From Strongylocentrotus purpuratus (lineage: Eukaryota; Echinodermata; Echinoidea; Camarodonta; Strongylocentrotidae): a stretch of DNA of 64,000 nucleotides. Location of the stretch: positions 28,746,664 through 28,810,663 of the forward strand of contig NW_022145601.1 of assembly GCF_000002235.5 (NCBI RefSeq), given 5' to 3'. How positions within the stretch are numbered: position 1 is the stretch's first letter; each line of letters starts with the position of its first letter. The notes under the pieces are model-generated. The model searched no databases. It was not told where the DNA came from and was given only the letters and a program-made list of their open reading frames with translations. Below are positions 50,391 to 62,870 of this stretch, piece by piece. A program made the position numbers and the translations under genes.

Positions 50391-51477
50391 AGTCCAGATA
50401 GATATGATAATCTACCAAATATATCAATTAGTAGGTGGTTTCCCATGTTAGTCAAAACATATTCTTTTACATGATTGGTAATAAGAGCTTCCATTTCATT
50501 TTTTGAGAGGGGGGCGTTTCCAAACTGGTCTATACCTTAAACATAGTCACTTGCATAGTTTCATGTTTATATGTTGCATATATTAATATTGCTTTGATGT
50601 GCATGCATACTCTGCACAATTTTAAAAGTGTGATTTCCTTTGTAGCACTTACAAGTTGACAGAATCAGGTCGGAGAGGAAGCACCTTTACCACTATGTCA
50701 TAAGCGCTGTTAAAGCAATTTGTTTTCCCCCTATCTATCAGCCCCCAGCCTAAAGGGCAGGGAGGTAGAATGTATATCTAAAAGTCAAATTCAAACTATT
50801 TGCAATTCAAATCAGTGTTTGGAGTGTCCTTCTTGTTACATTTCTTGTCTTTCACTCCCCATGTTATTATATCTGAGGGCATGTTCATACCCCGACCCCC
50901 CCACTCAGTGATATTTAGGGTACGCGTATGTATGTTCCCTCCCTTTGAAAGCACCCCCCTATAAAGTCTGTGTATGTAAGTGCCAATTTTTTTATTTTTT
51001 TAAATTTATTTATTTATTTATTATTATTTTTTTTTGGGGGGGGGTGTATTATAAGCCAGACTTTGTTGCGTAAAAAGTACTCCCTTTACCGGAGATTTTG
51101 GGAACATGAATGCGATCCCTCCATTCGTGGAGTGGGGGAAGGGGGGGGGGTTCATCCTCTGCCAACCATTTAAATGTTTGAATGATTTACTATTGGAGTG
51201 AATACTCTGATCAGATAAAATCAGGTATTTAGTGCTGCAGATTCAAAATAAGACTGAGGTGTACTAGAGTGGACATGTTCAATAATAAGTAGAAATACTC
51301 AACTAGAAACTTAATCAATTCTACTTTGATATATAGCAAATTAAATTATATACTGGTAAATGTTAGTATTATAAGCAATTGATTGATATTGCTGCCAGTA
51401 TATATGAAGCCTAATGATGAATGAATTTTACATAGGAAAATGAACAATATGAAGGAAGAAAACAGAAAATGGCCAGG
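50391..51477. other. Intergenic, nothing recognised
   Basis: AT-rich with short C, G and T runs (about 50985-51045). Confidence 0.4.
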
Positions 51478-51812
51478 AGCATTATGTTTGACAGGTTGTC
51501 CGTCTGTCCGTCTGTACGTCCCATTCTCATGTGATTGCGTTATCTCAAGAACTGATGGACGGATGACTATCAAACTCGGAACACGTTTCTTGCAGATCCA
51601 ATGAACTGATTAGATATTAGGGTCATGAGGTCAAAAATCAAAGAGTCATACATGTATATGAAAAATAGCTTGTAATAAGGATATTCTGAGAACCTGTTAA
51701 TGGATTACTATCGGACTTCAATCTTACTAATTGCTTCTGTTTTGGTTTGTAAAATTGCAATATGGTGGAGGCATCATTTTTGACTGTGCGCGGTCAAAGA
51801 TCCATCTAGTTT
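51478..51812. mobile_element. Related single-unit copy of the 27805 repeat element
   Basis: Begins with ttgtccgtctgtccgtctgt, contains atctcaagaactgatggacg and agggtcatgaggtcaaaaat, and ends tggtggaggcatcatttttg, then gactgtgcgcggtcaaagat, then ccatctagtt. The right end matches the end of 27805-29010, so this defines the element's border. Confidence 0.7.
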
Positions 51813-52199
51813 ACTACTGCCACATCTCCCTGCATAATTTGCCAAAGTGTATTTAGAATGTCTCCCCTTGACAATCATACTTCAGTATCACAAGTGTCGT
51901 TTTGGTGCTCTCTGTAGTTTAAATTCTATTTTAACTCACTCTTTCATTTGTCTCTTCCTTATATTCAAAGTCCTTTTTTATACTTCTTTTTACCCCTCTC
52001 TCTTCCCTATATAATTATGTACTTATTCTTTCTATTTGCCTTTCCTTTTCCCCATGCACCTATCCTTTTCTTCTCATTCTTCTCTCTTCCATTCCATTCT
52101 GTTTTTTTTTGTTTTCTCACTCATTTTTTGTTTCACTCCTTTATTTCCATTTATTTCCCCTCTCCTCCCCTCCGTATCCCTCGCCCACCCTCCACATCC

Positions 52200-52870
52200 C
52201 TCTCTCTTTACACTCTCACTCACTCTCTCTCTTTCTCCATTCTCTCCTTCTTCTTCTTCCCCTCCTTATTTCTCTCTTTCACCGGCTTTCTCTCTATCCC
52301 CCTCTCTCTCGCTCACTCTCTCTCTCTCTTTCTCCATTCTCTCCTTCTTCCTCTTCCCCTCCTTATTTCTCTCTTTCACAGGCTTTCTCTCTATCCCCCT
52401 CTCTCTCGCTCACTCTCTCTCTCTCTTTCTCCATTCTCTCCTTCTTCCTCTTCCCCTCCTTATTTCTCTCTTTCACAGGCTTTCTCTCTATCCCCCTCTC
52501 TCTCGCTCACTCTCTCTCTCTCTTTCTCCATTCTCTCCTTCTTCTTCTTCCCCTCCTTATTTCTCTCTTTCACAGGCTTTCTCTCTATCCCCCTCTCTCT
52601 CGCTCACTCTCTCTCTCTCTCTCTTTCTCCATTCTCTCCCTCTTCCTCTTCCCCTCCTTATTTCTCTCTTTCACCGGCTTTCTCTCTATCCCCCCTCTCT
52701 CTCTCCCTCTCTCTCTCTTTCTCTTTCTTTCTCCATTCTCTCCCTCTTCTCTCTTCCTCTTCACCTCTTTATTTCTCTTTTTCACTGGCTCTCTCTATCC
52801 CCCCTCTCTCTCTCTTCTCTCTCTCCTTCTCTATCTTTCTTTCTTTTCTCTCCTCTCCCGCTCTGTCTAT
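52200..52870. repeat. 97-bp CT-rich minisatellite, six units
   Basis: Units carry ctttctccattctctccttc, cccctccttatttctctctt, tcacaggctttctctctatc and ccctctctctcgctcac. The word ccattctctcc recurs at 97, 97, 97, 101 and 104 bp intervals from 52237. Flanking CT-rich sequence extends back to about 51950. Long Ser/Leu/Pro-rich ORFs in all three frames are artefacts of the repeat. Confidence 0.93.
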
Positions 52871-54980
52871 CCACTTCATATTTTACAGTAATTAACTCAC
52901 ATGGACAAATCTGTTTCTCATATTCTCTCTCATTTACCCCATCCTCTCTCTTTCTTTATTTCCTTCTCTACTTCATTCTCCAAATCTGTATGGTACATGT
53001 AAATCCTTTTTATTGTTTATTTCTTGAGCTTTTATTTTAAAACCAGGTCACTGTTCCTTAATTGCTGGCCATGCATGCAGGTCAGACTACAAGTCTAGTT
53101 TTGTAGATGTTCGATTAATTTCCAGTTGTTATTCAGGGAGCAGGTTTTGATTAAAACCACACTTACTCACCTGAAGGATAATTTCACTCTCACTTAAATC
53201 TGATAAAAAGGTCATCGGAGTTTGGCTGTCTCAGAATATCAAACTTCTTGAGCTGGGTTGCTTTATAGAAGAACATTAAAATCTTGTTTTGAACACATTG
53301 TCTACAAGAGTCATTCAATCATTTTCCCCCATTCAGATTCAATGTGGCCTGATTCATATTCATATTCATATATAAGCCATGCAAAACATTGAAGTGTTTC
53401 ATATCAACCAAAATAATGGTCCCCATATTTACATGTAATTATTTGTCTCAACTTTATAGAGATTAAGGGAAACTTTAACCCCCAAACAAGCTTTAGCTTT
53501 GCTAATTTTCATTATTTGTACACTCTTGTTTCTCTGACCTCATATCTATATCTTCAGCTTGAAAATCTATTTCAAGTAAATACATCTTTAGTTGTTTTAA
53601 ATATGACTATTATGTAACCTTACCTGTATTCATTGTGTATCATTCATATTTCCTTGATTCGTCTCTCTTCATTGCATTGGAAGTTTTGTTTACAATCATT
53701 GGTATATTGTTTGGGAACCTATATGTTATATACAACCATTACTTTTAAATAGGTTCCTCATATTTCACGTTACTGCTTATTTACAGCCATTGTTGTTTTT
53801 GTCATCTTGCTGACCTTTTATAATATATATATGTAAATTATTATTTTGTGGAATGTAAAACAATAAAATCAAAATCAAATCAAAAGTAGAATTTTCTTTT
53901 CTTCATTTAAGTCATTTTGGCAAACTTAATAAATGCAATAGATAAAAGATATTGCAGTACAGTTTGACACATTTTATTTGAAACTTAAAACTTAAAACTA
54001 AAAAGACAGAATTATTGCTTTCTCACACGAGAGTGCTTTCTGAGTAGGTTCAGGGTCATAAAGTACAATTTTGTTATTTTGGACTTGGACTCCAAATTCC
54101 AAGTAATCATCTCTCAATTCATTTTCCACCCGAGTCTCTTGATTCTTTCCCAACATACTTGCAAAAACCTAGATATTGAGCCAAACTTTCACCACAAAAG
54201 AAGCTCTATAGTTTCAAGCTGTTTTGTCCCTACATTTTCTTCTTCTCTCTTGGCTCGGCGAGCCAGGGAAATGTAACAATAGATGCGATCATTGCCAAAG
54301 GCTAAGAAACTCATCCTGGTTATTATCTCGTGTTAGTGTCATTCCCCTGGTTTTTTTCCAATGGGGATTAGCTTGTGACCCATGTTTTGTTGAGGTTTTT
54401 TTTCCTGTGGTAACTTGATGCCATTCCCTTGTCGAACGTATTTCTCATTCCAGGGTTGCTACCGCGCAGGTTCAAAAAGTCAGGGTATTCATTGATTAGG
54501 AAAGGAATCAAGGGATAGTATTATTAACTATTTTAACTTTTATATTTGTTAAAAGATGTAACCCATTGCTTACTAGAGCCTAGTGGCTCCTGTATTAAAG
54601 CCTATGGGAAGGAGAGTAGTCAGTAGCTAATGGGTTAATAATTGATGTAACATATCTTAAGGGATGATTGGTACTACAAAGTTTGACAATAGCAATGAAT
54701 AAATACATATTACAGATCGTTGTCCCTTATCAGAGTAAGTGGCAAAATTTAGCAAATCTAAATTAGGGCAAGTCATTGGTTATTTTTAGGCGCAAAAATA
54801 GTAGCTTTTGCGTAAAGTTTAGAGATGTATTTGCGCAAGCACCAATAATAGTTGTTTATTCCACGCAATTTTAATTTGTTATGAAAATAAATTTTAATCA
54901 AATTGCCTACAGCATAAGCCTCCACAACATCCTGAGGGCACTTTAGGTGTATGTGCTGATGGAGGATGCTTTTTCATCAA
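52871..54980. other. Intergenic, nothing recognised
   Basis: AT-rich sequence with no element or exon that I can support. Confidence 0.4.
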
Positions 54981-54981
54981 T

Positions 54982-54984
<3 letters not shown>

Positions 54985-55027
<43 letters not shown>

Positions 55028-55300
55028 GGTCTAGGAACGTGAGACGTAGCTGTATTTTACAATTTTATTTCAAGCTTTCGGCTTGTATGCCATGTATATT
55101 TGTTCATACTATGTATTTGTTTCTATATGTGTTTGTACTTCAGAACCTGAAGAAGGCCTCATGCACAAGCCGAAAGCTCGAAATAAAATTGTAAAGTACA
55201 GCTACGTCTCACGTTCCTAGACCATTTTCTTCACGCCAACATTTTCTGGAACACCCGTTGTCATGTCAGAGTTGAGAATTCTTGCACTTTTATACATATG

Positions 55301-55345
<45 letters not shown>
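54985..55345. mobile_element. 200-bp palindrome between two TA microsatellites
   Basis: (TA)n tracts lie at about 54986-55024 and 55308-55345. Between them, 55026-55225 is an inverted repeat: atggtctaggaacgtgagac then gtagctgta at the left, and tacagctacgtctcacgttc then ctagaccatt at the right. Nearer the centre, agctttcggcttgt pairs with acaagccgaaagct. The central text cctgaagaaggcc is like the 3' regions of some Penelope-type elements, but no protein is present. Confidence 0.7.
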
Positions 55346-55348
<3 letters not shown>

Positions 55349-55677
55349 ATGACGTGTCTTCCCCTCCATATTAAAACAATCTTGCTTTGTTTCCCATTTT
55401 CCCCATTCTCCTTCCTTTGTTTTAATTGTACTTTATATACTTTCTTGTCACTTGCTTTTTTTAATTTTCCCTTGGCTGGAAGATTTTTTTCTAGGCGCAT
55501 TCATTTGCTTGTTTTTATAACAGATTAACAAAAAAAATTATGTTGTCAATATTCAGGCAATATTTAGTCAAAATATGCTTTATCATATACTGGATTTCAC
55601 AATGCACTGTTTTGGAAATTAGCTTAGTTTGCAAGATTGTTACTTGTTTGAATTGAAAAGATAATTCGACAAGTGCT
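55346..55677. other. Intergenic, nothing recognised
   Basis: AT-rich sequence. Confidence 0.4.
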
Positions 55678-55890
55678 AGGTACGCTGTAGCTCAGTTGGT
55701 AGAGCAGTGGTCGCGTTATCCGGTGACCCGGGTTCGAAACCAAGTCGATTCGCTAGTGCCCTTTGGTAAGGCATTAATCCTCCTTACCAGGTCCCTTGGA
55801 GAGGACCTTAAGCCGTCAGTCTTCTGGTTGCTTACTAACAAGCATTTATTGCTTTTTAGCTGTCAGGTAAAATAACCACCACTATCAATA
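55678..55890 (+). mobile_element. tRNA-derived SINE family 3
   Basis: Head gctgtagctcagttggtaga (A box) and cccgggttcgaaaccaagtc (B box), then tagtgccctttggtaaggca and gagaggaccttaagccgtca. The body differs from families 1 and 2. The head looks like a tRNA, but no full cloverleaf with a 3' acceptor stem is apparent, so this is not called as a tRNA gene. Confidence 0.8.
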
Positions 55891-56264
55891 TATGAAGAAA
55901 ACTAAATAAATGATAACATGAAAAATGTAATTTCCCATTTTATTTGGTGTGATCCTAAGATCTAGTGGGGTTATGAACTTGACAAAAGTCATCTGGTAGT
56001 CAAAAAATGTGATGATGTTGGCAACTTATAGGACAAAATGCCTTGGACTTCCAAATTATATTGGTTCAAGATGTTGAAATTCAGATTATTTTCAAAGTTG
56101 TTCCTATCCACAGGAGAATCAACAACAGTCCTTTACACTGTTTGCTTTATTCACCTCTCTTTCTTCCCAGGCACTCCATTGCCACTGGTGCAGTTTTGCA
56201 CAAACAACTGGCACCAATGGACAGAAGGGTTGCTTTGTGTGACACACTGGCTTTGCAAAATACC

Positions 56265-56488
56265 TATATGGGTAATTCCATAAATTTGGGACCCACTTAC
56301 ATAAGGAACCCACACGTATTTGTGGCTCTGAGTAAAGACTTAAATAGTGGAGTGAGATTGTAAAGTGATTTCCAAGCATAATATTGCATCCTAATACCTA
56401 GAATCACTTAAAATTCATACTCCATAGAGTCCACTATTTAAGTCTTAACTCAGAGCCACAAATGTCACAAATAGAATTACCCATATGC
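56265..56488. mobile_element. Palindromic MITE (ATATGGGTAATTC ends)
   Basis: The left half has atatgggtaattccataaat and ttgtggctctgagtaaagac then ttaaatagtgga. The right half has the complements tccactatttaagtcttaac, tcagagccacaaatg and gaattacccatat. About 224 bp. Confidence 0.8.
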
Positions 56489-56855
56489 CATCTTGATAAG
56501 CTCCTAAAAACCCTATACGAAGACCAGGGTAGATCTTGCGCTGGAAACAGGTTGAATAATCTTGAAGCCTTTGGTGTATATCTATCCCATGATAAATACA
56601 GCATGGCCCAGGGAGATTGGTTGCATGGCTTATAAAGAGTTACACAGCCCGACAGGATGAAGCCTCAAAGGGGAAGGACCTTTGATGATAAAGATAATAG
56701 TCAATATTAGGTTTGTCTGTTTCGTTAGCTGGAAACAAATGAGGTGTACGTGCAGAGAGGGAAAGGTCAAGCATCACCTTTCACATAGGAACATCATGAA
56801 ACGTGCAGTGGATTGCACTTGTGTTATTACTACCTGAAGATTTCCAAGGATGATC
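56489..56855. other. Intergenic, nothing recognised
   Basis: No element or gene seen. Confidence 0.4.
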
Positions 56856-57371
56856 TTAAAGGCAATACAAAGTTTTGTGAAATTTTGAAAATTGGGTGGA
56901 TAGTGATTCTTTACAATTTTGATATATTTGGATGCCCCTATGGATGGATGTATTATTAATCACTAGAAAATTCAGCCCCTAAAACACTTCTGCTTTCGAG
57001 AAAAATGTAATATAAAAATTTACCGGTGCTCCCTGTAAATTTTGATAAATTTCAAATAGCGCTTACGGCCCTATAATGGATGCTGCGGCCATGAAACTCT
57101 CAGAATATGTAGTTGTGATATATATAATTTTCTAATGGGAATAGCTAATTGGTCGATTTTAATCAAGAAACATTGTTTTATAGCTTAATTAATATCTTGA
57201 CCTTGAGAGGGAGCTATACAACATAAAGAGTTATTATTTACAATTTCATAACTTAATACTTGATTTCAACCGCGACAATGATCACTGAATATTGTAGGAT
57301 CGCATATGCTTACAATATGTTCATTTGAACCGAATTCACGACCCCATACCAAAACTTTGCATTACCGTTAA
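56856..57371. mobile_element. TTAA MITE family D, inverted copy
   Basis: Starts ttaaaggcaatacaaagttt and ends ccaaaactttgcattaccgt, then taa. Its full length matches 19698-20206 in the opposite orientation, with scattered substitutions. Borders are TTAA at 56856 and 57368. Confidence 0.85.
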
Positions 57372-59979
57372 AGTGTATCACCATCATGCGAGGGCAATGC
57401 TTTTGAATTGGATGATTGTGCATCTATGTGTTGCCTGTTGAGAGCCAGACAAACACTATTTTTTAGGGTACAGTTAACAACTAAATTATCAATACTCCTT
57501 GTAAATTTGATGTTTTAAAAAAAATGACCTGTGGACTGGTTGAATTAGGGCCTTTTAAAAAATATTTTTAGATTAAGCTTTATATGTCACATTCTCAAGA
57601 AACTGATATTTGGACAAATCTATTTTTCACATACTTAACAAAATTTAAAAGCTTGGTAAGGATATGAATAATTGTTTAGTTGTCAACTGTATATGAATGC
57701 TCTCAGCGGACGCTGTATTCTTTTTTTGTTTCAATATAAGCATGTCTCCTTTGTCTCTTTAATTTCACATATTTACGTTTTCAAGAATGATGCTTATCTT
57801 GAGTGTATGTTAATGTGTTACCCATTCACCTGAGAGCTGGAAGGCATTAACTCCTATTACTCAGCATTGAGCCCATTCAAAGTAATGTCTTTAAGGTCTT
57901 AAACCAATGATACATGGATTAAGTATTCACTAAAGAAAAGATGTATTGCGAGTGAAATAAGAAACCAAAAATGGGATCTATATCTATCTTCCTTAGATGT
58001 GAACATGTTACCTATTCATCTTTCAGCCAGAAGGTCTTAATTTCTATTTCTCAATGGTTATTTTACTTACATTTGAGGCTTTAACAAATAATATGATGAA
58101 TAATAAAGAATTATCTTAACGCTTGTGATAATAAAGACAAATATCGTAATGAGAATGTATGTCTAGAGTAGATGTGGAGGTATTACTTGAGCAACCAAAG
58201 TGATGTTGAATCCTGTTAACCAGATGACATCACTTCATGTAATAAGGGCAACGTTCGGGAATTGTTGCCCAATTTGTAAACTCAACAGAAAAATTTAAAC
58301 AAAACATTTCAAATATTCAATTCAATAATGATTTTATTAAAAACAATGCCTCGCAGCCAAAATGCTGAATCGTGCATGTTTACATATACATGAGCTCCAT
58401 TAGATAACATGATATTTCATTTGATACAATCATTCATTCAAACAGTATTGGTAACATTTAACATTATTCATGTGTAGCTATTTAAGATCAATCACTATAT
58501 ATTATTTACATGACCCCTTTTTGCAAAAAAAAAAAATGGGTACAAAATATGTGCTCTATCCTCTTTTTGGCTTATTGAGTACAAATTCACAGAAATCACC
58601 CTATTTTTGTAAAATTAGCCTTGTGGTAAACAAGTTGCTAAACAAGTTGCTAGTCCTGATTAAAATGAAACACCCTGTTTTATGTGAAATTTCTTGCTCT
58701 TTAAACAAAATGTACCCCCTTTTCAAATCTGTGAACATTTTATTGATGTCGAATCTTTATCATGCATAAACACAGTCAATATCAGGTGACACCTCCAGGC
58801 CCATTAATTTCTGTTTGATGATTTTTCTCTATGTAAGGGGGAGGGGAGGGAGTATAAAAGAAAGATACAAGAAAGGGACAGAAGACCGAGCATCAAAGAA
58901 CTATAGGCCAATGATTATCTGAAACAGTGAAACAATAGTGTTAATCTTTTTAAGTAAAACAATAGTGTTAATCTTTTTAATCCTGAGCCTGAGATAACTT
59001 GGGCTTGAGTATATGAAAATTATGTTTGTAAACCAAAATTATATAGTATCTGATGAGTTAACACATTTAGATATGAAATATAGTGGACATTTATCAAGAA
59101 ATTCACAATCCCGCCCTTGTAGCTTACTTCGAATCATAGCTCATCGTGTCTGGTGGGTGGTCACGTTACACAACCTTTCATAAAACGAAAATGGAAGATC
59201 ATTATGACCTTTCATAGGTTTGCCAGGTTTTTTTTCTCACAAAGTGTCAGATAAATAGGACCAGACCATTTGTAGATGAGAGGGGTTTATTTTGCAAACA
59301 TTAACCCTGACATTTCGTGAAAAAAGGGTTGGGTAACATGACCACCCGACCCAACGCGGCGACCCAACGGTTCAAAGTAAGTCCAGCCCTTGTCAAGATT
59401 GAATCAATCTTTATTAAGTTGCTTATTCTAAAGAACAATAACCACTATAAAAATAGATCTTTGAGATAAAGGACTTTCTGACTGATTGAACATGGGAAAT
59501 GCAATTACCATGGACGATTCTCTCCGATGGCGTTCTATGAAAACAAACCCCTGACGACCACCAACAACAAATCATATTACAACCTTCAAGTGGCTTTGTG
59601 GAATGGGACAAAGTTTGTTATCATCTGACATTTCCTCCGTAGTTGTTCTTGTATACTTTGGGGAGAGAATGTGTCCTGGAAACTGTTGACTCCTTTTTAT
59701 TGTGCTAGATAGTACACTGTAGACTGACAATTTCATGCCATTTTGGGGGATACGAAAGGCATTTAGTTCCTTTTTGAAATATACAGTATAATAATAATGA
59801 TGACAACTCTAGTCAATGAAGTCATTGTGTAAACCACATTGATCCTTATCTTATAGTATTCAGGATTTTTTTCCTTGATATTGATAATAATAGCTATATT
59901 TCTATCGTGTACGTATTCATCTCATGGGAGGCTGAAGGCGCCTAGAGACTAGTATTACTCTGGCTGTAGCCGTGCTGCC
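57372..59979. other. Intergenic, nothing recognised
   Basis: AT-rich. One local duplication: aaacaatagtgttaatcttt is repeated 27 bp later at 58929-58980. No genes. Confidence 0.45.
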
Positions 59980-60366
59980 TTAAAGCGACTCGGTAACATT
60001 GCCTCAGATTCTGAAACAAAATCCTGGATTTAGCTCATGCTGCAATCATAAGTATAAGCCTTTAGGTTAGTCAGAAATCCCATGACTTTTACAAGTAGAT
60101 CGCCTGTCTGATTTTCAAGATATTTATGATTGGAAATCAAATTTTAATTTTTTGTTTTCCTGATGGTTTTTATAACGCTACAGTCTATTGGGGAAAATGA
60201 GTATGTTAAAACCAGTCACTCAAAGATTTTTACTTTTTTGAGGCACTTCATGATCATTTTGAAGCGCAATTTTTGTTTCCGGCTTCAATATTACACCATA
60301 TCACAGACACTTATAACACGTATGGCCATGTATCTCAGATTTATCATTGTTAAATGATGCCTTTAG
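59980..60366. mobile_element. TTAA MITE family E, second copy
   Basis: Starts ttaaagcgactcggtaacat and ends atgatgcctttag, with interior closely matching 29176-29561. The right TTAA has become TTAG. Confidence 0.8.
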
Positions 60367-60480
60367 GGCACTAAAAGACTTCAAGGAGTTAATCCCTACC
60401 AGGAATCTGTTTACTACACCTGGGTGGAGAGTGGTAAATGTACGTCTTGCCAAAGGACATGAGTGCCGAGGCTCTCCTTT
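60367..60480 (-). mobile_element. SINE family 1 fragment
   Basis: ggagttaatccctaccagga, acacctgggtggagagtggt and cttgccaaaggacatgagtg match the body of the SINE at 22630-22915 in the same orientation. The tRNA-like head is missing. Confidence 0.65.
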
Positions 60481-60639
60481 TCTTACCATCTTTCAATCCC
60501 CTCCCCCTCTCCCTCTCTCTGGATATCTCTGACCTCCCCATTCTCTGCCTGAGAATGTTTGAGATAAATTCCAATAATGCTCTATCTTGTATTGTTATCT
60601 GTTGTTGTACTTTATTGTTTTATCATTTTACCTTATTTT

Positions 60640-60800
60640 GTACTCTTGAGGGATCAGGACAAAAGCTCTCAGTTGTGCAGCTCGGGGCAACAGAGCCTTC
60701 TACCTTTCTGGACCTAAGCTGTTGAATATGGCTTCCGCAATCTATCAGGAGCACAGAGTCTTTGTCAACAATCTTGTCAGCCCTCAAGATTTTCATGTTC
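60640..60800 (+). pseudogene. Possible LINE C-terminal fragment
   Basis: One frame reads RTKALSCAARGNRAFYLSGP then KLLNMASAIYQEHRVFVNNL. The pattern ARG.RAF..SGPKL.N.....I resembles the end of CR1-type ORF2 proteins (APRLWNSLP...IR). Short and decayed. Confidence 0.4.
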
Positions 60801-61730
60801 CCAGCTACGTCATCATCTCAAGAATAATGATGCAGAGAAAGACTAAAAGGAAATAATCTTAATTTGATACACTGACCAAGAGTGTTGAATTTGTGAGACA
60901 TTGTTTAGCAAGATACGAGCCCATCAGATGCAGAGGTGCTATACAAGAAGCCATCATCCCCATCATACTTCACCCAAACCCGTACTTCCTTCCTCCATCT
61001 CTTTGAGTGATGTGTTTTCTGACCCAAAAGGCTGTGAATTGTTAAATTCAATTGCCTGCAATCGTCCTTCATTATTAAAACTTGGCCCTTCTTAGTGTGA
61101 GTAAATTATTGATCAGAGTAGGGATTAAAAGATTTATGGAATACTGATCAAATATTTGTTATCGAGTACAAAGGAAGTGGGTAGAGGGCTTGTCAATGGT
61201 CAAAAAGTGGTGGTCATTACGGTGGATTATAAAGGAAGTACATCTGAGCATCAAGATTGGTTTTTATAAAAAGGGAAATAAGAGAAGTAGATGAGGACAA
61301 CCTGTCAAAGGAGAGCATAAAGATTAGGTATATTTTTGTTAGACTTAATGGTATCTTTCTACATAGAAGAGAATAGATAGAGGGATAATGGATGGTCAGA
61401 GAGGAAATAAAACCAGGCATCAAGTTTGGTTTGATAAGATCAGGAAATAAAGAAATGGTTCAGTGATAATTTGAGGACAATCTGATAATGGATATGGAAG
61501 AGAAAGGATTAGATATTCACTGTAGACTTGTCAATTGTTTCTTTCTAGTAGCAGACGGAGGATTGATATTGTAAAAGTACATGTGAGGTGGATAGTCAGA
61601 TATTGATCATCATTGCCTTGGATTAAAGTTAAAGTTTAGTTCTGGGTATAAAGAAAGGTAGAGAGAGAGATATGAGGGGAGAGAGGGGCAAGATGTGGAT
61701 AGGATGTAGAGAAAGAGGGAGGGAGAGGAG

Positions 61731-61769
<39 letters not shown>

Positions 61770-62071
61770 GAGAGGAGAAAGAAGAAGAGAGGATCATATA
61801 TTAGTCTTTCTTGGAACAGCTTTGTATATTTTTATGTTTGAAGAGGCTTGAGCTATAGTTTGAAAAATTAGTTGAAGGTGTTTTTCCGCATTCTGTATCA
61901 ACAGCAGGATTGATTGGCATAGTTAGCTGTGAGGCTATTTTAGAATCACTATTAATATTAAATAAATTGTGGACAATAACCCTGATTCATGAATGCAGGC
62001 TTTGTACTCATGTTGTTTCATAATATTCCCAGGTATATATTGCGTGTATAGCTTGCTAAAAACAACTCACC
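60801..62071. other. Intergenic with GA microsatellite
   Basis: Purine-rich (GA)n region at 61650-61790; otherwise nothing recognised. Confidence 0.45.
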
Positions 62072-62173
62072 ATGAAGGTGCATAGATCGCTTCAATCGCT
62101 CCTGGTAGTTTTGGTTGTCATGGAAACCTGTATCCCTTGTTGCCTTGGTGCTTTGACCAGTGATATGGTCTAA
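62072..62173 (+). other. Short ORF with signal-peptide look
   Basis: An ATG in a CACCATG context opens MKVHRSLQSLLVVLVVMETC then IPCCLGALTSDMV and a stop. A basic start, a hydrophobic core and small residues fit a secretory signal peptide. It could be a first coding exon or chance. No family is recognised and no following exon was found. Confidence 0.25.
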
Positions 62174-62189
62174 TTTCTGCCTTTATTGC

Positions 62190-62290
62190 TCTTGCTCTTG
62201 CTCTCTCTCTCTCTCTCTCTCTCTCCCCTCCCCCTCTCTCTCTATCGCCTCTCCCAATCTCATATTCCTTTCCCCCCCCCCTTTTTTTTT
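62190..62290. repeat. CT microsatellite and C/T runs
   Basis: (TC)n at about 62200-62225 followed by C10 and T10 runs near 62272-62291. Confidence 0.9.
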
Positions 62291-62699
62291 TACTGGGTGT
62301 GGGTATTTCATTTTTCCTCCTTTGGGGAGAGAAAGAAGCAGATGGTAATTGAATAGCTATAGTAAATACATAAATATAAAGTGGATTAGATCTTGCAATA
62401 GCTTTTAAGATTTGACATGGGAAATCTTTATTTTATGGGCTTTTCAGGTTGACCTGTTGTCTTCACTTTTCTTTTATAATAAATGCTTGCTGGACAAAAA
62501 GAGGGAAATGTTAACTCTAGTCCTTGGTAATCTTTCCAATCAGTCACGTGAGGCAAGGGGTTTGGCAACAGAAGATTACATTACAAAAATACACCTAGGA
62601 ATAAATATCACTGAATAGAAGATGATGATATTTTGCTTATAACATTCAGAAAGAAACACTGAGAAGAAGAAGCATATATTTTATTGCATAGAGATGAGA

Positions 62700-62702
<3 letters not shown>

Positions 62703-62744
<42 letters not shown>

Positions 62745-62870
62745 GGGGGGGGGAAGAAAGTACAAAAGAGAATTGGTACCCCCCCAAAAAAAAAAAAACA
62801 AAAAACAAAAAAAAAAAAAATATATATATATGAAAATATTTTTGAAAAAAAAAAAAATAATAATAATAAT
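62703..62870. repeat. GA, G, A and TA simple repeats
   Basis: (GA)n at about 62705-62741, a G10 run, A-rich runs, and short (TA) and (TAA) tracts to 62870. The minus-strand ORF over this is an artefact. Confidence 0.9.

Noticed and set aside
51948..53040. Three overlapping 260-334-residue Ser/Leu/Pro-rich reading frames
   Set aside because: All arise from the 97-bp CT-rich minisatellite and its flanks; all three frames are open together, and no domain is present.
55680..55752. tRNA gene candidate with good A and B boxes
   Set aside because: No convincing complete cloverleaf; downstream sequence looks like a SINE body.
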